DNA of 64,000 nt, taken from positions 124,001 through 188,000 of the forward strand of contig JACCWI010000024.1 in the NCBI GenBank assembly GCA_013697725.1, written 5' to 3'. This document shows positions 1 to 9,058 of this stretch, piece after piece. The position numbers and the translations under genes were made by a program. This stretch comes from Tatlockia sp. Its GTDB lineage: Bacteria; Pseudomonadota; Gammaproteobacteria; Legionellales; Legionellaceae. Numbering within the stretch: the first letter of the stretch is position 1; every line of letters starts with the position of its first letter. The notes beneath the pieces were generated by a model. It was given only the letters and a program-made list of their open reading frames with translations. It ran no database searches and had not been told where the DNA came from.

Positions 1-90
1 TAAGTGATGATATATAAAAACATTTAACTTTGAACTTGTTATCAAAAGCGATATTTCTCCCTTATGACTCTTTAACTAATTTAGACTGAA

Positions 91-219
91 GTGAATAATC
101 AGTCTCAATCTCAAGTCAAAAATTCTGAATTTGAAACTCTGAGTCCAGATCTTGGCAAACCTTTATACAACTTTGAAGACCTTACGGAGCTCACTCAAGC
201 CTTCCATTTAAGCGCCTAA
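91..219 (+). pseudogene. Short open stretch, possible gene remnant
   Basis: A frame opened by GTG runs for 42 codons and stops with TAA; a stop lies just upstream in the same frame. The peptide is hydrophilic with a plausible coding composition, including NFEDLTELTQAFHLSA at its end. There is no clear ribosome binding site and no family is recognised. It may be the tail of a decayed gene. The rest of positions 1-400 is AT-rich and shows nothing else that can be named. Confidence 0.2.
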
Positions 220-412
220 CCATTGGCATACTCAGACCGGGCTTTTGTAATAATAAATAATTTTTTTTAAATAAAAATAATCTTTTTTATTGTTTTCACT
301 TAAAAACCATTAATAACTTTGCTTACAAAGATGTAAGTTTGCGGATTTGAATCTACTGTTTTATTATATTGATAATGAAATTTAATAGATAAACTAAATT
401 TTGGATATTTTG

Positions 413-1081
413 ATGAAAGGAGCAGCATATTTTTTTGAAATACTATTATTAGTCATCGTACCTGCAAGCTTGGCTTTTATAGAATTGTTCCACCCGACAG
501 GCTTTAAAGATCACGTTTTTCACTCGTTAAATGACCAGCAATATCAATGGCTCTATATTCATTATTCACAGTCCTTTTTATTTGGATTAATGGCAATTGC
601 TGTTTATTATTTGTCTCGGAAAGAAAATAAAACCGTTCTTGTATGGTTGATACGTCTTAACTTATTTTTATTTTTAATCACTTATACAGTATTAGATGCA
701 GTAGGTGGTATTGCAGTCGGGAGGCTTTTAACTTATGTACAGACCTACGGAATCAATGAAAGCATTATCAACGAGATAGTACAAAAATTATACAATGATC
801 CTGTTATTGGCGGCGTAGATTCAATTTATAGTTTTGTGGGTTCTTATGCATGGCTAATTACTATAGTTTTAACAGTCATTTTCATTGGGATTAAATTGCG
901 TTCTCATATTTTACAAATATTTCCTGCATTATTTCTACTACTGATCTCGGGCATTTCTCTTTGTATATCGCATGCATTTCCCTATGGCCCTATAGCCTTT
1001 GGTGCGTTCGCTCTGGCTGGTATTTGGTTATTGTTTCTGAAAAATAGAGCAATTAGCGCTCACCAGTCATTTATTTTCTGA
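413..1081 (+). CDS. Multi-pass inner-membrane protein of unknown function
   Basis: About 222 residues with roughly six hydrophobic segments, for example near residues 7-22, 50-65, 78-95, 145-160 and 168-215. These are separated by short charged loops. No catalytic or transport motif is recognised. The frame is open from a TTG at 401; the ATG at 413 is preferred because it is the first ATG, but no good Shine-Dalgarno sequence precedes either. It stands alone, with poor intergenic sequence on both sides. The function is unknown; inner-membrane location is inferred from hydrophobicity only. Confidence 0.6.
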   Translation: MKGAAYFFEILLLVIVPASLAFIELFHPTGFKDHVFHSLNDQQYQWLYIHYSQSFLFGLMAIAVYYLSRKENKTVLVWLIRLNLFLFLITYTVLDAVGGIAVGRLLTYVQTYGINESIINEIVQKLYNDPVIGGVDSIYSFVGSYAWLITIVLTVIFIGIKLRSHILQIFPALFLLLISGISLCISHAFPYGPIAFGAFALAGIWLLFLKNRAISAHQSFIF

Positions 1082-1557
1082 AAACATTAAAATTGATTAT
1101 TACTTGAAGCTCTATTGGAATGCCCCGCAGCATTTGGCTCCCCGTTTGAAGAAGAATCAAATTAATCTGAAACAGGCAAAAAAATGGTTTAAGAATTTAC
1201 GGTACTGAGCCGTGAGCATTAAAAATTGGCGATCAATTCTGTGATGAACATATGATGGTACTAGAGCTTAATTAAATCCATAAATTCCAATCACGTTCAT
1301 AAACCCTTTCGCAACCGAGCAAGTGAAATTATTTACACTTTTCATTGGGATACAGAGTGGCTAAAATAAGTCCCTCTTTCATTTAAGTGATAACATCAAT
1401 TTTTTATATTAACCAATTGCATTCTGAACATGTCTTTGAGCATCAAAAAATCAACCTGTTAAATAGAACTTGTTCTTATGCTACATTGTTATCCTGTTAA
1501 TCTTTGATTACTATATTTGAATGTCGCCAAAGGATTAATTTTTAAAAGGAAGAAAAA
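1082..1557. other. Gene-free stretch with one short coding remnant
   Basis: No complete gene is visible. On the plus strand, positions 1080-1208 stay open without a start codon and encode a lysine-rich peptide (including LKQAKKWFKNLRY before the stop). It looks like the end of a degraded gene. The rest is AT-rich and should contain the promoter of the downstream autotransporter gene. No convincing -35/-10 pair was found. Confidence 0.35.
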
Positions 1558-3669
1558 ATGACATTCAATAGCCAAACAATCCACCTACTATCCTATTCCA
1601 TCAGTAGTTTAGTGCTCATCATATTGGGCAGCCCTCTCTCTTACGCTTCAATAGATAAAAACACTTCCTTGCCGCCTAGACTTTTTATAGAAGGAACTAC
1701 TGTATCAAATACCTTTGGAAAAGGGGATTTAATGCTTCCTTTATTTGGCCAAAATAATCAATTAATTCATGGTGATATCCAAGCGAAATATGGGAATCAA
1801 AATGCATGGGTTTTAAGTGGAGGTCTAGGTACTCGAACTATTCAAAACCAAGCTATTTTGGGCGCTTATTTTTTTACTGATTATAATAAAACGCCAAACG
1901 GTAACTACTTTACGGTTTTAAACCCTGGTTTGGAGGTGATGACAAACCATTGGGATTGGCATCTTAATGGGTATGCGCCACTTGGCAAAAAATACAAAAC
2001 GATAAGGATCCTTAACAGTAACCAAGCTGGAAAAACAAACACTCAGTTTTTTAGTGGTCATACTCAATACAATAGGCTCTTTGACCTTATAGAGGACGTA
2101 GGTCCTGGTGCTGACTTAGAATTAGGATTTACACCCTCTTCTTTTAAACGAACGCGAGCTTTCGTTGGAGGCTATTACTTCACTCCAAAATATACCTCTA
2201 ACGTGAGGGGCGTGGAAGCGGGGTTTGAAATACCTTTAAACTACAGTTGGGCTTCTTTGGAAGTGCGAGACACCTATGATAATGTCAATAAAAATACCTT
2301 TGTTTTAACCTTAAGACTCAAGTTTGGTGGATTAAATAAGACAGATGGTCTAGAGATTCACAATCGCCTGTTAGATAGAATTCCAAGGCACCTAGGCAGT
2401 TATGATAGAGGGGATGGTATACCCTCTAAAAAAGAAATAATTTATAAGGGAAGAACTGTAGTTGAACAAAATAATCTCTGGTTTTTTAACCCCGATTCCT
2501 ACGAAACCTTAGCTTTTGAACCCACTAGTTTTCAAAGTTGTACCTTTGAGCACCCTTGTGTAGGGCTTTCTCAATCAAGAATTGATGCTATTAATGGGTT
2601 ATCCCCTAATGCCAAATTATATTTAAGCTCAGGCCTTTATACCAATCAAAACACCGGAGCAAGCTTTAACATTCGAAATGGTCAATACATTTATGGACGT
2701 ACAACTGATTTTAGCCAACCTGCCTTAAATTTAGATAGACCCCTAATTAATGATTCATTATTTTTAGAGGGCAATAATAATGTATATAATTTAAGAGTGA
2801 ACGGGCAATCGGTAGAAACACTTTCAACAGGTGGGGAGTTACTTCCTTTCCAAGTAGGCATTCTGATAAAAGAATCCTCATTTGGGAATGTTAATCTCTA
2901 CAATAGCGAGGTGACCGCCACTTCCTCTCTAAATAATGTGATAGCCCTTGCTAATAATGCAAATGCGGCCCTTCTCACCATTAACAATTCCAACCTAATT
3001 TCTAATAGCATTAATAATCCAGGCGCCATTACAGTCGGTGTTGGTAATCTAAGAACCGGGTCTTTAACTATGAACAATAGCACTATTAACGCAACAACCA
3101 TTGATACAATAAATAATGGCAATGTAGTTTTCGGTGCTGTTAACAACGAAAGTGGTAAATTTATAATTTCAAATACCTCAATTGCTGTTAATGCAACCCA
3201 TGGTTCTTTCGCCTCGGGGATTTTAAATAATGCGTCCTTAGGTCTTGGCCTTGGCACTGTTACTGTTAATAACTCTACCATTTCTACAACAGGCTTTGAT
3301 GTCAATCAATTAGCAGGTATTGTTAATCAAGCTAATAATGTTGGTGGTATTAGTTCTGACATTAATGTTAATCAATCAACAATTACTATTAACTCAAACA
3401 ACAATGGTGGCGGAATAGCTGCAGGGGTTATTGCGCAAGGAACAGGCGATGTTTCTTTAACTAATTCAGCAATTAATAGTAGTGGAGATAGTGGGACTAT
3501 TACAGGTATATTAATTGCTGATGCTACTGCATCAGTTAATCTTCTAAAAAGCACCATTTCAATTAATACCTCAGGCACAGCAACTGGGACTCCCATAACT
3601 AGTATGGGTAATTTAAATGACCAGGGAGGAAATCAATGCTTTCAAAATGGTGTCCCTGTGACATGCTAG
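1558..3669 (+). CDS. Invasin/intimin-like inverse autotransporter with beta-helix passenger
   Basis: 703 residues. A hydrophobic signal peptide covers about residues 1-30 and ends near SYASIDKN. Residues ~40-260 resemble the inverse-autotransporter beta-barrel domain of intimin/invasin: repeated short amphipathic strands, phrases such as GAYFFTDYN and HWDWHLNGYAPLGKKY, and a closing FVLTLRLKFGG. Residues ~370-690 are a passenger of repeated short strands rich in N, S, T and I (NNSTI, NNSNL, NTSIA), typical of a right-handed beta-helix. The C-terminus has two cysteines (CFQNGVPVTC). AGGAAG just upstream of ATG fixes the start. In this family the barrel sits in the outer membrane and the passenger is exposed, so surface adhesion is the likely role. 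The family call is by sequence style, not alignment. Confidence 0.7.
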   Translation: MTFNSQTIHLLSYSISSLVLIILGSPLSYASIDKNTSLPPRLFIEGTTVSNTFGKGDLMLPLFGQNNQLIHGDIQAKYGNQNAWVLSGGLGTRTIQNQAILGAYFFTDYNKTPNGNYFTVLNPGLEVMTNHWDWHLNGYAPLGKKYKTIRILNSNQAGKTNTQFFSGHTQYNRLFDLIEDVGPGADLELGFTPSSFKRTRAFVGGYYFTPKYTSNVRGVEAGFEIPLNYSWASLEVRDTYDNVNKNTFVLTLRLKFGGLNKTDGLEIHNRLLDRIPRHLGSYDRGDGIPSKKEIIYKGRTVVEQNNLWFFNPDSYETLAFEPTSFQSCTFEHPCVGLSQSRIDAINGLSPNAKLYLSSGLYTNQNTGASFNIRNGQYIYGRTTDFSQPALNLDRPLINDSLFLEGNNNVYNLRVNGQSVETLSTGGELLPFQVGILIKESSFGNVNLYNSEVTATSSLNNVIALANNANAALLTINNSNLISNSINNPGAITVGVGNLRTGSLTMNNSTINATTIDTINNGNVVFGAVNNESGKFIISNTSIAVNATHGSFASGILNNASLGLGLGTVTVNNSTISTTGFDVNQLAGIVNQANNVGGISSDINVNQSTITINSNNNGGGIAAGVIAQGTGDVSLTNSAINSSGDSGTITGILIADATASVNLLKSTISINTSGTATGTPITSMGNLNDQGGNQCFQNGVPVTC

Positions 3670-3760
3670 ATACAATTGCAGTTGAAGTATTGTTCAATTC
3701 ACAAAAAAGGGAGAAAACTAACAATGGAAAATGTAGTGCGCACCACCACATTCGACCTTC

Positions 3761-4009
3761 ATGCCAAATAAATCGGCAGGTGCTGTGTCTGCCCACATTG
3801 CATTTGCTTTTTCAGCAGCCGGCATTTATGGAGTACCGTTTGCTGTATCATTACCTGTTGCTATTCCTGTTGTTATTGGTGCGGCGGCTGGCGGGACAGT
3901 GGGCTTAATCGGTTATGGAATCTATGGCCTTTTTTCTGGCTCAACTGAAAAAACGCAACCACGACAACGACATGCAGAGCCAGAGCATAATAACTGTATA
4001 ATTTGCTGA
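3761..4009 (+). CDS. Small glycine/alanine-rich membrane protein ending in a CaaX-like motif
   Basis: 82 residues: one or two hydrophobic, glycine-rich helices (about residues 9-58), then a basic/polar tail and the last four residues CIIC. This fits the C-a-a-X pattern used by host prenyltransferases, which some Legionella effectors exploit. The ATG at 3761 has no ribosome binding site. Instead AGGGAG precedes an ATG at 3724 in another frame, which reads MENVVRTTTFDLHAK and then stops at 3769. Removing one T near 3769 would join the two frames (HAK-KSAG). Either this is a recent frameshift or the downstream ATG is translationally coupled. It follows the autotransporter gene by about 50 bp and may share its transcript. 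Confidence 0.5.
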   Translation: MPNKSAGAVSAHIAFAFSAAGIYGVPFAVSLPVAIPVVIGAAAGGTVGLIGYGIYGLFSGSTEKTQPRQRHAEPEHNNCIIC

Positions 4010-4983
4010 TTAACTCAAAAGCGAATCCTTTCGCTCAAATTAAACTGCTATTGATTACATAAACTCTAAAATTGATAGAAAATGCTGGTTTTTTAAAGCG
4101 CCGCAAAGGTAATTTATACCATTGTGGCTTATTCTGGCCTTTCAAGACGGTTCATCAATTGATAACTCCCGTCTAATGGATAAAATTACCGATCTGGAGC
4201 AAATGCAGTGTGTCGATAAGCCAGATACGGATTAAGAATCCTTTGCAAAGAAGCCTTTAATATTATTTAAAACGTTAGCATATGCATCTGTCTAGACTCC
4301 ACAGGTTCACTAGAGAATTCAGGAAGGTAGTCGTTTTGATAAGTTACATAAATTCGTTCCCCATGATTCAATTGATTAATATGACTTTGGATTAATACAT
4401 CTCGAAACCATATTTTTATCATTTTATGAGGCTCAGTTAGCGGTGAACAGCGACACCACCTCAAATGAGGAAAATATATCATCGTGTAAATCATAATCAA
4501 AAAAATGGCCATTGATATAAGACAACTCGATATCATTAATAAGCGCTGTTATCGCTTTTTGAGTAAACCCAAAACAGCGGAATTGGCCATCTTATTCTTT
4601 CAAGCCTTTAATTTTAAAAAGTCTTCAAATTAAAGCCGATCAAGCTCAAGTATAAAGATTCAAATCGAAACCCGCTTCCAGTCTAATTTATCATGACAGC
4701 AAAGAATTGTTTTTATAAAGAATTTAGTTAAAGACGAGTTTAAGCAGGAAGAAATAAATACTTCTATCGATAAAGCTATACTATGAATTTTTATTTTCAT
4801 ACATAAGACAATATAGTTCTTTATGCTCCCCGTTTTAGATTGGCCTTAGTAACGTAAACTTAAGAATCAATATTCGAGCTCGTCACCCCGGAAACAAGAT
4901 CTATTATGTACTTAAAAAGCCCATCATGGTAAAATGAAGGACAAATAAAACCAATTGAAAAAAAAGCGTTTTACGAGATTAAT
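4010..4983. other. Long gene-poor stretch with degraded coding pieces
   Basis: Nearly 1 kb without a convincing gene. Around 4110-4237 on the plus strand a start-less open frame ends in a coding-like acidic peptide (MDKITDLEQMQCVDKPDTD then stop). On the minus strand 4267-4536 is open for 89 codons with a hydrophobic start and a polar end, but without a recognisable family or ribosome binding site. A small hairpin, AGCGAA-tcct-TTCGCT, lies at about 4019-4034 after the CaaX gene. The picture is gene decay in an accessory region. Confidence 0.4.
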
Positions 4984-7900
4984 ATGATTACCAAAACCGA
5001 AGAATTTGAAAAGACCGCGCCAAGCAAAATTTTTTTCTGGGAAGGTTTGTTTGACCCTGAAGATCTAGCTAAAGATTATGACCATATCGTCAAGAAATTA
5101 ATGGATTGCAACTACCAAGGCCTTGCTTTAGAAAAGCTGGATGGCTATAACGTCTATTCAGTGCGACTGAACCGTTGCGACAGGCTGCTATTTACGACGA
5201 TATTCGTCACGGACAAGCCCTATTTGCTCTTGCTGGATGAGGTTTTAAACCACGATTATGGCAAATCCCGTTTTTTAAAACGCGGCGTTTTAAAAAATTA
5301 TTTGGAATTAAATGGCAAGATTTTTTCTGAAGAAATAAAAAGCGCACACTTTAAAGTCACTGATAAGCCACCAGTAGCGCCTACGGTAAATAGAAAGCTG
5401 AATAAGTCTCTACACTATTCTCGGATTGATTTTTTTAATCAAAAATTTATTGAGCTAGACCCTCTTCAATCGGGGATTGTCACTAAAACAAAGCTCCCTC
5501 ATATTGTCAAAGGAGCCGCAGGCTCTGGGAAATCCTGTGTGGCATTATCAATTATATCTCATTATGTCCTAAACCTGGGTGAAGACAAATTTCCTATTCT
5601 CTATGTTACTGAATCAGAACAACTTGCCAATCACATGCGCTTAGTCTGGCAGTCGCTTCCTCTTGCCCAAGGTCTAAATGCTAATGATGTCCAATTTAAA
5701 AACTACGAACAACTCATCAAAGAGCTTGAGCCTAAAACGGCCACTATGAACTTTGTAAGTAAAGACCACTGCCTGGAATGGTTAGAAGGCTATATCAAAC
5801 TTCGCCAAAAGCTCGCAAAAATGCAAGGGGATGCTTTAAGAAATGAGTTTTATGCCGACTTAAACAAGATCTATCAGGAACTTCGGATTATTTCAGGTTG
5901 CAAAAGCTTTGATGAATATAAGAATCTAGGGCAAAAAAATTCGCTTTTCACTAATGAGCAAGAACAAGACTGGCTTTATAAAGCCTACGCGGTTTATCAA
6001 AAAAAGCTTGAGAATTCGTCGACTATTTATGCGCCCTTTTACAATCTTGCCAAACACAACTTGTATAAACGCATTGCCGTTGATGAAGCGCAAGATTTTT
6101 CTTATCTCCAATTGAAGGCTCTGGCAGAGCTTGCTTACAACAAGCAAATTTGTTATTGCGAAGACAATCGTCAGAGTCTTTCAGACAATAAATCGAAAGT
6201 TCCCTTTATTGAAAAATTATTTTACGACTGGGACCTAGATATAAATCATACTGACCTAACTGTCTCCTACCGCTGTCCAGCTGCAGCGATTACTATGGCC
6301 AATGCCACAGCAAAGCTTAAAGCCATAGCAACAGACTATGGGCAGGCAGACATTCAAATCCCGCCAGGACAAGCACAGGGTAAAGTGAAATGGTTTGACT
6401 ATCTTGATAATTCAAGACTTTTAAAATTGCAACAATTGGCACTATCTCCGGATTTTGCCATCGTAACCTCCAAAGAATACAAAGATGAAGCTAAAAAATT
6501 ATTTAATACCGTACTTGTTTTTACACCAGAAGAAATAAAAGGCCTGGAATATAAAAATATATTGGCGTATCGCTTATTGGACAACCCGCTATTTAAAGAA
6601 GCCGACAAGGTGATTAGTGAAAAGTCTTTGGGTTTTAGCAAAAAATCAGACAATCGTGCCAAGAAAGATCAGGCAAAAGAACATCTGGGGCCACCCTTCA
6701 ATGCTTTCTACACGGCTTGCACAAGAACCACAGATACACTCTACGTCTTTCAAGAGGATCACCATAAATTAAAGAACATCATTACTCACCTTAAAAATGC
6801 TATATCCCCTGAACAGAAAGAGTCTTTAGAAACAACTCCTTTTCCCATTTTAAACACTGAGAAATTGAGTGCAGAAAGGTTTGAGCACTTAAAAGTTCTA
6901 CTAGGCCAAGGCCATCTAGAAATGGCAAGAGAATTTAACATGGGTTTTTTAGGGAAGTCCGCTGAGGAATTTGAACAATTAGAACGTGAGTTTACACAAC
7001 CAGTTGAGCAGCCTTTTATTGCAGAAGATAAGTACGGGTCTAAAATTACTACCTTAGAGAAATCCACTAAAGACCAGTTCAGTCATACCAATAATCCATT
7101 AGAAGCAGTAGATAAACGCAAAAAAGAGGCTTCTGCCCCTGTAATTTCACCAGAAGACAGCTGTTTATTGCAAAATGAAAAAACCAAGAAGTCTGGAACT
7201 CTAAAGAAATTCTCTGCTCAGCAAGCCAAACAAATAATCAAACCCGAAATTTCAAAAAAAACAGAAATGCCAATTGAGATAAAAAAATTACTAAGAAATG
7301 TCAACAAAACAACCTTAGCTAAATTTTTAAAAAATTCGAGAGCTAAAGAGTATTTATTTGACATTCCTATAAAGAATCCATTAAACGAGGCTTGTTTATT
7401 CAATACATTATTTTATGACGATTATAAAATAAAGGCACTTTACCACTGTATGCGCATGCCTGAGTTCCAAAAACTGTTTATAGAAATTCCTAGAAGCGCT
7501 CTCTGTGAGCCAAAAGGAAAGTATTTATGTTCCAGCTTTATAAACGGAAATAATGCATTCAATCAGGAGCTGCAATCAAAAAGTATCTGGATTAATGAAA
7601 GAGCCCATACTTCACCCTTGTATTGGTTAGTATCTAACGAGGAAGGAAGAGAAATATTTAAAACTCTACTTAAAGAAAATCCCAGGTTAGCAAAATGCGT
7701 CGACCCCGAGGCCTTAACCCGTATGCGAACCTCGGCTTCACAATTAGATGATGGTCCATCGCCTTTGGGTCTTCTTTTGGCTCAAGAAAAACTTGGGGAT
7801 GAAGATTCCGTCTTAGAGCTTCTATCAAAAAACAATCCCCGACTAGCTAAGGTAATAGCGCCCTATTTAAAATCCAAACTTTTAACATTACCCGAAGAAG

Positions 7901-8187
7901 AAGCCATTTCGGAACAGGAGCTAAGCTCGCGAGCAGATGCAGAATCCAGATTAAAAATGTTAAGCAGCGAAAAGAGAAAAACCTTTTCTAATTTATTAGG
8001 AAACAAAGATGTGGATGCCCTTTCGGAATTCTTAAAAGAAAATCAACAGTTGATAGAGCCAGAGAAAAAGTCTGAAGTAAAACTATTATCGTCGCCTTCT
8101 TCACTGGGGATGTTCTCAGAGAAGGCGGTAACTTCTAGTGATTCCTCAACAAAAACTGAGAGTAGTATTTCTAATAGCGGTCCATGA
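4984..8187 (+). CDS. UvrD-like superfamily-1 helicase with RelE-like N-terminus and effector-like C-terminus
   Basis: 1067 residues. Residues ~10-95 resemble the RelE/ParE toxin fold (KLDGYNVYSVRLNRCDRLLF, then a DEVLNHDY end). The helicase core follows: Walker A GAAGSGKS at 177-184, Walker B DEAQD at 367-371, a SYRC motif near 428, EIKGLEYKNIL (motif V) near 520 and YTACTRTTDTLYV (motif VI) near 575. From about residue 770 to 960 a helical region contains ankyrin-like phrases (SPLYWLVSNEEGREIF, SPLGLLLAQ). The last ~30 residues are Ser/Thr/Glu-rich, as in many Dot/Icm substrates. The helicase motifs look intact, so ATP-dependent nucleic-acid translocation is likely. The role of the toxin-like domain, and secretion, are inference. 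Confidence 0.75.
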   Translation: MITKTEEFEKTAPSKIFFWEGLFDPEDLAKDYDHIVKKLMDCNYQGLALEKLDGYNVYSVRLNRCDRLLFTTIFVTDKPYLLLLDEVLNHDYGKSRFLKRGVLKNYLELNGKIFSEEIKSAHFKVTDKPPVAPTVNRKLNKSLHYSRIDFFNQKFIELDPLQSGIVTKTKLPHIVKGAAGSGKSCVALSIISHYVLNLGEDKFPILYVTESEQLANHMRLVWQSLPLAQGLNANDVQFKNYEQLIKELEPKTATMNFVSKDHCLEWLEGYIKLRQKLAKMQGDALRNEFYADLNKIYQELRIISGCKSFDEYKNLGQKNSLFTNEQEQDWLYKAYAVYQKKLENSSTIYAPFYNLAKHNLYKRIAVDEAQDFSYLQLKALAELAYNKQICYCEDNRQSLSDNKSKVPFIEKLFYDWDLDINHTDLTVSYRCPAAAITMANATAKLKAIATDYGQADIQIPPGQAQGKVKWFDYLDNSRLLKLQQLALSPDFAIVTSKEYKDEAKKLFNTVLVFTPEEIKGLEYKNILAYRLLDNPLFKEADKVISEKSLGFSKKSDNRAKKDQAKEHLGPPFNAFYTACTRTTDTLYVFQEDHHKLKNIITHLKNAISPEQKESLETTPFPILNTEKLSAERFEHLKVLLGQGHLEMAREFNMGFLGKSAEEFEQLEREFTQPVEQPFIAEDKYGSKITTLEKSTKDQFSHTNNPLEAVDKRKKEASAPVISPEDSCLLQNEKTKKSGTLKKFSAQQAKQIIKPEISKKTEMPIEIKKLLRNVNKTTLAKFLKNSRAKEYLFDIPIKNPLNEACLFNTLFYDDYKIKALYHCMRMPEFQKLFIEIPRSALCEPKGKYLCSSFINGNNAFNQELQSKSIWINERAHTSPLYWLVSNEEGREIFKTLLKENPRLAKCVDPEALTRMRTSASQLDDGPSPLGLLLAQEKLGDEDSVLELLSKNNPRLAKVIAPYLKSKLLTLPEEEAISEQELSSRADAESRLKMLSSEKRKTFSNLLGNKDVDALSEFLKENQQLIEPEKKSEVKLLSSPSSLGMFSEKAVTSSDSSTKTESSISNSGP

Positions 8188-8277
8188 GTGACCAAAACCT
8201 ATCATGCCCGGGTTGAGTTAAATAACTGGTAGCTTTCCTTCATTTGAAATGAGCATAATCTTACTTCTTAAAATAAC

Positions 8278-8305
8278 GTAGCCTTGATGCGAGCGAAGAA
8301 TCTCA
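8278..8305. repeat. Degenerate REP-like fragment
   Basis: The sequence GTAGCCTTGATGCGAGCG resembles GTAGCCTTGATGCAGCG near 56514. Both resemble half of the GTAGCCTGGTTGC palindromes found elsewhere in the window. It lies in the gap between the helicase gene and the next small gene. It is only one arm, so this is a weak call. Confidence 0.35.
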
Positions 8306-8421
8306 CTCATTAGCTCTCGTTTAGTTCTTTAGCTTCAGATAAGGGCAAATAAAATAATTATTGAATTTTACTTTGCTTAACTGTATTATTTTCGATCTTT
8401 TGTTAAATACGAGGTAAGATT

Positions 8422-8994
8422 ATGTTTGGGAAAATTGAAGTTAAGAAAGATGCGAGAAAAGTTGCATTGGATTTTAATGTAAACATTCCTGAAAAATTGA
8501 TTTTCCATGGAAAATATCCAGCCCTAAGTGAAGGCTTTCTCTGTATAAAATTAGGAAAAACTCAGTATCTTGCAAAACTTGAACTTGGTAATAATCATCC
8601 GATTTTTGTAAATGTTGGTGAACCCATCAATGGTCTCCAGGCTATCGATAACTTTTTCAAATGTACAAGTTATGGAAGAAGGCTAGATAATGAGGTACCC
8701 ATTATAGAAATGACCTCATACAACTCTATGCAATTAATACATTTAGTTGGTATGGAAACGGGAACTAAGCCCGCCAATGTTCGATGCCCATCAATAACTA
8801 CTGCTGTTAGAGCTGAGCTACTTAATAATAAAATAGCTTTGCCTGAGCTGACAAAGGGCTTATCAGATGATAGAAATTCTGTCTCAAATGTCTGGATAAA
8901 TATTGATATTGGCAAAAATGGAGATTTTGAAACAGGGTTTAATATTGAACATTATTTAGAAGATGAACAAGATACAAATGCATACAGTTGCTAA
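8422..8994 (+). CDS. Conserved-looking hypothetical protein, 190 residues
   Basis: A soluble, mixed alpha/beta-looking protein without signal peptide or membrane segments. GAGGTAAG about 7 bp upstream supports the ATG at 8422. No family is recognised. The N-terminal half is strand-rich (KVALDFNVNIPEKLIF, FLCIKLGKTQYLAKLEL) and the C-terminus is acidic (YLEDEQDTNAYSC). It lies between the helicase-like gene and the convergent SidE-PDE-like gene inside an accessory block, so it could be an effector or an orphan, but nothing in the sequence decides this. Confidence 0.6.
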   Translation: MFGKIEVKKDARKVALDFNVNIPEKLIFHGKYPALSEGFLCIKLGKTQYLAKLELGNNHPIFVNVGEPINGLQAIDNFFKCTSYGRRLDNEVPIIEMTSYNSMQLIHLVGMETGTKPANVRCPSITTAVRAELLNNKIALPELTKGLSDDRNSVSNVWINIDIGKNGDFETGFNIEHYLEDEQDTNAYSC

Positions 8995-9058
8995 CAAAAC
9001 TCTAAAGAATCTTCGAAGCGAGAATTACCACTATCAATTGCGTAATAGGGGTACTAGA

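Noticed and set aside
2898..3596. Two long open frames on the minus strand inside the autotransporter gene
   Set aside because: They mirror the Asn/Thr-rich repeat codons of the real gene, have Leu/Val-rich low-complexity products and no ribosome binding site.
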